A DNA stretch of 64,000 nucleotides from Limonium bicolor. Its lineage: Eukaryota; Streptophyta; Magnoliopsida; Caryophyllales; Plumbaginaceae. The DNA lies in contig CM041782.1 of the NCBI GenBank assembly GCA_023374045.1, forward strand, positions 252,177,810-252,241,809, written 5' to 3'. Shown in pieces: positions 24,601 to 32,158 of this stretch. Position numbers and translations under genes: made by a program. Within the stretch, counting starts at the first letter, position 1. Each line of letters starts with the position of its first letter. Under the pieces are notes generated by a model. The model had not been told where the DNA came from. It did no database searches and saw only the letters and a list, made by a program, of their open reading frames with translations.

Positions 24601-25602
24601 ATGAGGAGAAACAAGAGGTTGGATCCGATTCCTGACTCTTAAACTGGTCCGCGGCCCAAATCCCTTAAGTGGGTAGCATCCCGGATTGGTGAGTCAAGTA
24701 AATCCCGGAGGTGGGACGGAGTAGTCCCCAGGGCCGGAGGTCATACCGACTTAACTTGAGTATAAGTAAGTAAGTAAGAATGAGTAAGTAAAGTAAATGA
24801 AAGTAAGTAAGTTCAAGTAAGAGAAAGTAAAGTGAAATGAGTAAAAGAGTAAATAGCATTCCGATTAACCCGAATGCGTAATTTGGCTAACGTTGTGAAG
24901 GTAAGCATTGTGTGCATTATTGTATGGATGCCTTGAGTTGTATAATGTATTGTATATGCATGAATGTTGAATGTAAAGCATGTATGTATGAAATTAACGA
25001 ACCGCATGTTTAGTGGACGTCAAATAGTCGGCGTGCCCTAGCTAGCACGCGGTATATGCAGAGTTCATGCGCAGCTTTTGCTGAGCCCCTTGGGGCGATG
25101 TTTTTACTACACGCAGGTACTCGTGAAGGTTGAAGATGAGGAAGAGGATGTAGCTAGTTTCTTTTGATTTCTTTTTGGATTGTAAGCATTGAATTATGAT
25201 TGGTGTACTAAGTAGTACACGGCTGTAAGTTTTTGTTAGCCGGTGTACCATGGGGTACACCTTTTTGAATAGTGGAAGTATTGGATTGGGGGTATAGATG
25301 AGTAGCTTGTAGGAACTCATTCTTTTGGGAAGTTTGAATTGGGATGTAATTGAATACACTTAAATACTCGGTGATCCATTGATGTAAGTATTCGGTATTT
25401 GGTATTTTGGTAAGTAATATAGTAGCTCGGTATATTATGTCCATCAGACCGTTACTGTAAGTAAGGTAAGCCTAGCTAGCCGTATGGGCGGTTAGCAGCA
25501 TTGTATCACCCGCCGTAGTAAGTAGTAGTCTTCCGCTGCGTACTGATAGGATTAAGAGGATGATTGGACGGTAAGCACAGGATTAACGGTTGGGGTGTTA
25601 CA
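21675..25602 (+). repeat. 5' LTR of element B (3.9 kb)
   Basis: TGAAATACCCC...GGGGTGTTACA. Internal layout: CT-rich leader (22070-22260), donor-like GGTAA sites near 22494, 22659 and 22865, the palindromic array 23608-23940, the conserved box GGTGAACGGTATGAATTCC near 24250, and a GTAA-rich stretch (24770-24850). U5-side palindromes are GCCCCTTGGGGC (25085-25096) and GGTGTACC/GGTACACC (25241-25261). No protein gene was recognised. Confidence 0.95.
23608..23940 (+). repeat. Tandem array of GC-rich imperfect palindromes in 5' LTR B
   Basis: About five units of roughly 65-70 bases built from GGTCCGGGACTTAAG paired with a GTCCCGGACC complement, followed by AGGCCGAGA-type spacers. The same array is in the 3' LTR at 34094-34428. 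Confidence 0.85.
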
Positions 25603-25607
25603 AAAAG

Positions 25608-25619
25608 TGGTATCAGAGC
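25608..25619 (+). promoter_or_regulatory. Primer-binding site of element B
   Basis: TGGTATCAGAGC five bases after the LTR end (25602), followed by the inverted repeat AGAGCGTAGTTACGCTCT. Confidence 0.95.
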
Positions 25620-26505
25620 GTAGTTACGCTCTGATGTCCATAGTTACTGAGCATAGGGGATTACCGAGTTAGGATTTCAACCGTCTTAAGACGGATACTT
25701 AGAAACCTAACTAGGAGCTACTGTTGTTAACAACGGATACCCTTGACGTTCTTAGGAACGATACCTTGTTTAAATTCCAAGACCTTTGAGTCATATCTTG
25801 CGGAGCCTAATGTAACTGCTAAATGTTCAGATGTCAGAAAGAGGTCCAGGTCGCCCTAGAGGAGGGGCCAATGACGGACCCGGTACACAGACGATAGCTG
25901 AAAACGTCGCTGCCACGGTAGCACAGATGCTACCACAAGTAATCCAAGCTATGCAGCAGAACCAGCAAAACCAACAGAACCAACAGAACCAAGCGGGACC
26001 AATCCCTCCCCCTCCACCCAGAGAAGCGAACTGGGTAAAAGCTGTAGTGGAACTCCGCCCTCCTTGCTTTAGGGGCGAGAGTGATCCGGCTAAGCTAGAG
26101 GCCTACATCTCCGAGATGGAGACAGCCTTTGAAACCCTTGAAGCTCCTGCTGGAGTTCGAGTCAGAGTTGCTGCTTACTACCTGAAAGATGCAGCCATGG
26201 ACTGGTGGAAACTAATCAAGCATGAGCACGTCAGCGACCCCACCTTCGATTGGGAGTCTTTTGCATCACTCCTCTGATCCAAATACTATCCGGAGCACGT
26301 GAAAACAAAGAAAAGGCTAGAGCTGGACGCCTTGAAAATGACAGACAAGATGTCTGTGGATGAGTACTACCGCACTTTCACTTCTATCCTCCGTCTCCTA
26401 CCCGACCTTGGGTACACCGGCCAGGTGTTGGTCGATCGCTTCTATGGCGGTCTGAGTCATCGCCTTCGGTACGGTATGGGCTACACTCAATTTACCTCCC
26501 TTCAG

Positions 26506-26619
26506 GTAAATATCGGTTAACCCTTAGTACCATTTCAATTCCTTAAATTCCTTGAATTCCTTGAATCTCTTCCTTATCCTTTCTTAAATGAGAATCCCGG
26601 CTAATACCTGAAACTTCAG
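26506..26619 (+). other. Proposed gag intron 1, element B
   Basis: Donor TTCAG|GTAAAT, acceptor AACTTCAG|GAG, branch-like CTAATAC about 19 bases upstream of the acceptor, phase 0, 114 bp. Unspliced reading stops at once (TAA at 26518). The equivalent segment is 114 bp in A (6401-6514) and 84 bp in H (56301-56384), all with GT...AG ends. Confidence 0.75.
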
Positions 26620-26899
26620 GAGTGTTATCACGCGGCTTCTCGCGTTGAGATCACTTGCCAACTAAGGGATGAAGAAACCGCGCTGAAACACAAGGCTAAT
26701 AGTAAGAACACAAGTGCCAAGGAGCAGAACCAGGGGAAAAGCTGGAAGAAGAAGAAGGGAAAGTTCTTCGGTCAGACCTCTAAGAACTTCCCAAGTGAGA
26801 GCAGTGCCCATGCTGAGCAGGGCAAACCAGTTGAGCTTCTTCAGCTTGGTTCATCTGCACCGGTGGCTGCCAAGCCACTGAGATCACACCCACCAAAGG

Positions 26900-26984
26900 G
26901 TAAACTTCTATTCCTAAATCGTATTCTTACAAGTACCATAATTAGTATATCCACGCACACATGTGCTAACCCTCTAAACCTCAG
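26900..26984 (+). other. Proposed gag intron 2, element B
   Basis: Donor AAAGG|GTAAAC, acceptor CTAAACCTCAG|GT, branch-like GTGCTAAC, phase 1, 85 bp. Removal joins exon 2 in frame to the zinc-knuckle exon. Element A has the counterpart at 6047-6126 (80 bp). Confidence 0.72.
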
Positions 26985-27464
26985 GTTCTGGCTCCGGGTT
27001 CACCAAAACCTTCTCAGATGGCCGCACCTATGTGTGCAGAAAGTGCAACCAGGACCATCCCGGCAAAGACTGTTATGGGAGAGAGATCAAGTGCTACAAC
27101 TGCCAGAAACCAGGACACACGGCCAACAGATGCCCAGAGAACGCCAAACAAAAAGGGAACTTCCAAAGCTACAAGCAAAGGGATGGCAAGGAGGCTACAT
27201 CTGGCGATGCACCGACCCAGCAGGCACCACAGGGACAGGGATCCCGGGGACCTCAGAGGGGCACCTCAGAGGCAGCCTGTCCTTCATGTGATTGACCGTG
27301 ATGGGTCCGGTTCTAAATCCGGCCCAGGTAATTAATCTAAACCTTTAATCCTTGGAGTAGCATGACTAAGTAGTAGAATAACTGTTTGAATGAATGCATG
27401 AGTAAATAAATTGAAGTGTGTATTAAGCATGAAAAGAAGTAGTTGAAACTAGTACTCACCGTAG

Positions 27465-28223
27465 ATGAAATTTATAACCATAGGAAGCTTTAGTATCTGT
27501 TATCCGATACCGGTAAACCTGAATCAAGAGGAGACCGACATCACCAACCACTACTACGGCGATGAACAGTGTCAGGTCATCCGACCAGGTATGATCTTAT
27601 TAAGGGGATACCTGACACTCGAAGCGCAAATCTCAATCATTCGACGGTGCAACGAGCTAGGAACGGGTCAAGGAGGATTTTACACACCCGAATTCCCCGG
27701 TGGGGTGAAGATGAAACTGAAGATGATGTGCTTGGGAAAGGACTGGAATCCTTATACCAAGACATACCAAGAGACACGAACACCCGATGGAGCAACGCCA
27801 CCGACAATACCTCCAGAGTTTCAGACACTTGTCACACAAGCAGTAGAACTTGCTCAACAATGTGAACATGATCCGATCCCCGCACTGGAAGCGTACCTCT
27901 GTATCGTCAACTTCTATGAGAAAGAAGGACGACTTGGGTTACACCAAGACAAGGACGAGACAGCGGAATCTCTTGAACAAGGAGTGCCCGTAGTGTCCTG
28001 GTCCATTGGTGATGACGCCGTATTCCTGTATAGCGAGCAGAAGCGTGTGGACCTCGCACAGAAACTGGTATTGAGATTAGGAGATGTCCTAATCATGAGT
28101 GGAAACTCTAGGATGCTGTATCACGGGATCAACAAGATCAAGTTGAATACGGCACCGCCGGTAATAATCAATGCCACACACATGAAACCAGGACGCCTGA
28201 ACCTTACCTTTAGGAAGTATTAA
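27465..28223 (+). CDS. AlkB-like 2-oxoglutarate/Fe(II)-dependent dioxygenase carried by the retrotransposon
   Basis: Intact 252-residue ORF. Its C-terminal half is a clear AlkB fold signature: HQDKDE gives iron ligands His160 and Asp162. It is followed by VPVVSWSIGDDAVFLY (about 174-189), then GDVLIMSGNSRMLYHG with the third iron ligand His220, and RLNLTFR with Arg244, Asn246 and Arg250. These correspond to E. coli AlkB His131, Asp133, His187, Arg204, Asn206 and Arg210. The N-terminal part (CQVIRPGMILLRGYL, about 36-50) resembles the pre-catalytic region of AlkB proteins. Family members oxidatively demethylate nucleic-acid bases; the substrate here is unknown. The style recalls plant ALKBH1-like proteins, so capture from a host mRNA is plausible (no intron, 3' tail with AATAAA). 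No signal peptide or membrane segment was seen. It lies between gag and pol in the same orientation. The start is the first ATG of the ORF, conserved in copy A. Confidence 0.93.
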   Translation: MKFITIGSFSICYPIPVNLNQEETDITNHYYGDEQCQVIRPGMILLRGYLTLEAQISIIRRCNELGTGQGGFYTPEFPGGVKMKLKMMCLGKDWNPYTKTYQETRTPDGATPPTIPPEFQTLVTQAVELAQQCEHDPIPALEAYLCIVNFYEKEGRLGLHQDKDETAESLEQGVPVVSWSIGDDAVFLYSEQKRVDLAQKLVLRLGDVLIMSGNSRMLYHGINKIKLNTAPPVIINATHMKPGRLNLTFRKY

Positions 28224-28289
28224 ATTCATAGTATCATGTAATGTATTAGTTACGTGTATTAGAGACACGGTTTGTATGATGGTTGGTTT

Positions 28290-28295
28290 ATCAAT
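28290..28295 (+). terminator. Possible poly(A) signal AATAAA downstream of AlkB
   Basis: AATAAA lies about 67 bases after the AlkB stop, inside the proposed intron, preceded by TGTA-rich sequence. It is conserved in element A (complement TTTATT at about 4745). It could end a separate AlkB transcript or be a relic of a captured host 3' end. Confidence 0.4.
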
Positions 28296-28364
28296 AAAGA
28301 GCAGTGTTGATTTAAATTCCACTTGTGTCCACCATCAATACTTATCCAATTGCGACTTCAATAG

Positions 28365-31300
28365 GTTGTGGGCTCGGTACCGAAGGTAACCTGAGCTTCC
28401 TCACCGAAGCACAAGCCGGCAGAAGCGGCACTATCTTAACGGGAACATTTCCGGTGAACGACATTGATGCCAATGTGTTATTCGACTCCGGCGCCTCTCA
28501 CACTTTCGTATCACCATCCTTTGTGAAGAGGTTGAAGCTAGATGCGGATGAGCTACCAAATTTTGTGGTTACTCTCCCATCAAAGGAGCGAGTAAAGTGC
28601 ACCAAATATTATCAATTAGCCACCATCGAAATCAAAAATGAAACGTTTCCCATTTCCTTCATCGAATTCAATGGATTTGGATTCGACTTGATAATCGGAA
28701 TGAATTGGTTGGAGCGGCACAAGGGTAGAATCCTCTGCGCCGAGCATCGATTGCTGCTCAAGAGTCCTTCTGGGGTTACAATATCTTACCGCCAGACACC
28801 TAGAGAGCCTTCGACCACAGTCATCTCCGCCATGGCTATGTACCAGGAACTCAGAAAGGGTAAAGAAGTATATTTGTGTTATGTACAAGACCTGGAGTGA
28901 GATCCAGAGTTCAGTGATGATGTACCGGTTGTATCCGAATTTCCTGATATATTCCCTAAGGAGCTACCCGGCATGCCACCACCGAGAGCAGTGGAATTTG
29001 AAATTGATCTTCTGCCAGATACTGGTCCCATTGCTAGGGCACCGTACCGCATGGCACCTGCTGAAATGACAGAACTAAAGGAGCAGCTACGTGATTTACT
29101 TGACAAAGGGTTCATACGCCCGAGCGTATCACCCTGGGGAGCACTGGTCCTCTTTGTGGAGAAGAAGGACGGTAGTCTCCGACTTTGCATTGACTACGGC
29201 GAACTGAATGCGGTTAGAGTCAAAAATAAATACCCATTGCCACGCATCGACGACCTATTCGATCAGCTGAAAGGAGCATCAGTCTTCTCCAAGATTGACC
29301 TCCGTTCTGGGTATCATCAGATTGCTATCAAAGAGCAAGACATTGAGAAAACGGCATTCCGTACCAGATATGGCCACTACGAATTCACTGTCATGCCATT
29401 TGGTTTGTCAAATGCACCAGCAAAATTCATGGACCTCATGAATCGTCTATTCAGTGAGCAGTTGGACACTTCAGTTGTTGTCTTCATCGACGACATACTT
29501 GTATATTCCAAATCAGCAGAAGAGCATGAATTTCATTTGAGGAAAGTACTTGAGACACTGCACGAGAACCAGCTGTATGCGAAGTTCTCCAAATGCGAGT
29601 TCTGGCTAGATCAGGTATCATTCCTTGGTCATGTCATCTCGAGCACAGGTATCTCAGTTGACCCTTCTAAGATAGAAGTTGTACGATCATGGCCTAGACC
29701 TAAGACTGTTACCGACATCCGGAGCTTTCTTGGTCTAGCCGGTTACTACCGGAGATTTGTGAAGGACTTCTCGAAAGTCGCTAAGCCCATGACTACACTG
29801 ATGAAGAAAGATGCACCGTTTGTATGGACACACGAGTGCGAGTTATCATTTCAGAGCCTTAAGGACTCATTGACCTCAGCGCTTGTCCTTACTCTTCCAG
29901 AGGGCATAGAGGGATTTGAGGTATATTGTGATGCATCAGGCAAGGGAATGGGATGCGTACTCATGCAGCATGGCAAGGTTGTAGCTTATGCCTCCCGCCA
30001 GCTGAAAAAGCATGAGGAGAATTACCCGACACATGACTTAGAGTTAGGAGCCATTGTCTTCGCCTTGAAGATATGGTGACACTATCTCTATGGGGTAAGC
30101 ATCACCATCTACTCCGACCATAAGAGCTTACAGTATGTATTCACACAGAAAGAATTGAACTTGAGACAGAGAAGATGGATAGAGTTTCTTTCAGATTATG
30201 ACATCGACTTACAATATAAGGAAGGGAAGGCAAATGTTGTAGCTGACGCCCTAAGTCGTCGAGCACACTCGCTCCATTCGCTACTCGCTTCTTCTAGCTT
30301 GGTTGACGAGGTGCGAGACACTCAGTTGGGCGACCCTTACATGACCGAAATCAGACAGAAGATCACAGATGGTACATTTGAGAAGAAGAAATATGATTTT
30401 TAGTTACATGAAGATGGTCTGATTCGGCTGAATGGCAGGTTATGCGTTCCCCGAAGCAATGCTGAGCTAAAGGATCGCATCCTACGAGAGTCACATAGTT
30501 CCACATTGTTAGTTCATCCAGGAGCCTCCAAGATGTACAAAGACATGAAGAGGTACTTCTGGTGGTCAGGAATGAAATCAGATGTAACAGAGTTTGTATT
30601 GAGATGCTTGACATGCCAGAAAGTAAAGTTTGAACATCGTAGACCGGGCGGAATGGTACAATCGATGCCAGTTCCGGAGTGGAAATTTCATGATATCTCC
30701 ATGGATTTTGTTGTAGGACTCCCACCTGCCAGGGGAGGACTCAACATGATCTGGGTTGTAGTCGATCGCCTTACCAAGGTAGCCAGATTCATACCGATGA
30801 AGGACACCTGGAATGTAGTGAAGCTAGCTGAGCTATTCGACAGGGAGATTATCAGACACCACGGAGTCCCTAAGACTATAGTATCTGACCGCGACACCAG
30901 ATTTCTTTCGAGATACTGGAGAGCTACACGGGAAGCGTTGGGTGCAGAATTGAAGCTGAGTACCGCCTTCCATCCTCAGACAGAAAGGACCATCCAGACA
31001 CTGGAGGACATGCTTAGGGCATGTGCCTTGGACTTTCAGGGGAGTTGGTTAGATAAGCTTCATCTTATCGAGTTTTCTTACAATAATAGCTATCATGCTT
31101 CGATTAAGATGTCGCCTTTCCAAGCTCTATACGGTAGACCGTGCCGTACACCTTTGTGTTGGGATGAGTCGAGTGAAGCGGTCATCATAGGACCGGAGTA
31201 TCTTGAGCAAGTGCAAGCTGAAGTTCAGCAGATTCGAGCTAATATGAAGGCAGCTCAAGATAGACAGAATCCTATGCGGATGTGCGACGACGCGATCTTG

Positions 31301-31731
31301 AGTTTGCAGTGGGCGACCAAGTGTTCTTGCGCGTTTCACCTATGAAGGGTGTCTTCCGTTTTGGCCAAAAGGGCAAGTTGAGCCCAAAGTTTGTAGGGCC
31401 GTATACTATCACTGAAAGAGTTGGAGCTGTAGCCTACAGGTTAGCATTACCTGAGGACTTGGGACGTGTCCATGATGTATTTCATGTGTCACAACTCAAG
31501 AAGTATATCGCTGATCCTTCCCATGTCCTAGAGCCCGAGCACTTATCTATTGAGCCGACCATGAGATATGTTGAGACCCCCGTGAGAATCCTTGATAGGG
31601 AGACCAGAGACACTCGCGATAAGTCTATACGAATGGTGAAGGTCCTATGGTCAAACCATGATGTCGAAGAAGCGACATGGGAGTTGGAAGATGCCATGAA
31701 GGCTAAGTACCCGCAGTTATTCATAGACTAG
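28365..31731 (+). pseudogene. pol: pol of element B: protease, RT, RNase H, integrase, chromodomain (multiple stops)
   Basis: Domains in order: aspartic protease DSGASH at about 28484; RT about 28970-29680 with FIDD at 29482-29493; RNase H about 29820-30250 with CDASGKG and SDHKSL; integrase zinc finger about 30490-30625 (HPGASK, CLTCQK) and core with the acidic triad in SMDFVVG, VSDRDTRF and QTLED; chromodomain-like tail 31580-31728 (KVLWSNHDVEEATWELED). Breaks: TGA at 28898-28900, TGA at 30077-30079, TAG at 30401-30403, and a one-base loss near 31267. A 12-base in-frame deletion near 30981 removes four residues beside the catalytic glutamate. It could act only if helped by other copies. Confidence 0.93.
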
Positions 31732-31753
31732 ATAGTCTAGTATTTAGCAATAC

Positions 31754-31787
31754 GGGTACGGGGCGTACCCTTTTTAAGGGGGGTAGA
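31754..31787 (+). promoter_or_regulatory. Hairpin plus secondary polypurine tract, element B
   Basis: Stem GGGTACG/CGTACCC with loop GGG at 31754-31770, then AAGGGGGGTAGA at 31776-31787. It lies 23 bases after the pol stop and about 370 bases before the LTR-adjacent tract. Confidence 0.7.
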
Positions 31788-32123
31788 GCCTTTTGCTTTA
31801 GCATTGCTTCGGGTTAGCATTGCTTAGTGCGTAGGTATTGTAGTAGGTTTTGATGGCACATGTAGTGCGGAGCGTATGTGTATGTATGTGTAATGTGTGT
31901 GTATGGATGTGTATGTACGATGTGTGATGTTTGTGTAATGTGTATGGTGAATTGCTATGTTGTATTGTGGAATGGTATGAATGGAAAATGATGGATTGTG
32001 TATGTGAATTGTGTATGATGCTTGCAATGTGGAAGGAAGTAAACACCTCATAGGTGTAGTAAGACACATTATGGCAATTGGTTTGCCTAATGAGTAGAAT
32101 TACTTAAACCTTTAGCCTTGAGC
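31788..32123 (+). other. AT/GT-rich 3' untranslated spacer of element B
   Basis: No gene seen. It consists of degenerate GTGTATGTATG-type repeats; open frames on the other strand here are low-complexity His/Tyr/Thr runs and are not believable proteins. Confidence 0.6.
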
Positions 32124-32157
32124 AACTTTGAGGGCAAAGTTTCTTAAGGGGGGTAGA
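32124..32157 (+). promoter_or_regulatory. Hairpin and LTR-adjacent polypurine tract, element B
   Basis: Stem AACTTTG/CAAAGTT with loop AGGG at 32124-32141, then AAGGGGGGTAGA at 32146-32157, one base before the 3' LTR. This is the expected plus-strand primer. Confidence 0.85.
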
Positions 32158-32158
32158 T

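Larger units (their letters stand above)
25831..27327 (+). pseudogene. gag: gag of element B, three exons, one nonsense codon and one frameshift
   Basis: The ATG at 25831 opens SERGPGRPRGG, then IAENVAATVAQMLPQV and a Gln/Asn-rich stretch (25960-25995). The gag core follows (LEAYISEMETAFETL, DWWKLIKHEH), then the Leu-rich multimerisation part (VLVDRFYGGLSHRLRYGMG). Exons are 25831-26505, 26620-26899 and 26985-27327. Two CCHC knuckles (CRKCNQDHPGKDC, CYNCQKPGHTANRC) lie in exon 3. A TGA at 26275-26277 replaces the CGA found in A, a change expected from deamination of a methylated CpG. About 2 bases are missing near 27250 relative to A, shifting the tail out of the frame that otherwise reaches the intron 3 donor. 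Confidence 0.88.
27328..28364 (+). other. Proposed intron 3 of element B, containing the AlkB ORF
   Basis: Donor GGCCCAG|GTAATTAAT at 27327/27328 and acceptor ACTTCAATAG|GTTGTGG at 28364/28365, 1037 bp. Both ends are in phase 1, so splicing would continue the gag tail directly into the protease frame. The AlkB ORF with its own ATG and stop and an AATAAA motif (28290-28295) lies wholly inside. Element A shows the same donor, acceptor and phase. This predicts alternative RNAs: spliced for Gag-Pol, unspliced or internally polyadenylated for the dioxygenase. Not tested with transcripts. Confidence 0.65.

Noticed and set aside
27465..28223. AlkB ORF as an ordinary host gene that the element inserted beside
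   Set aside because: It lies between gag and pol on the same strand at the same position in two independent elements, with no target duplication around it.
27465..28223. Viral (flexivirus-like) origin of AlkB
   Set aside because: Not excluded, but the ORF stands alone without any viral replicase sequence and looks like plant ALKBH1-type proteins; a phylogeny is needed.
31798..32069. His/Tyr/Thr-rich open frames in the 3' untranslated spacers (also 889-1334)
   Set aside because: They arise from CATACA/TGTATG-type repeats on either strand and differ between A and B.
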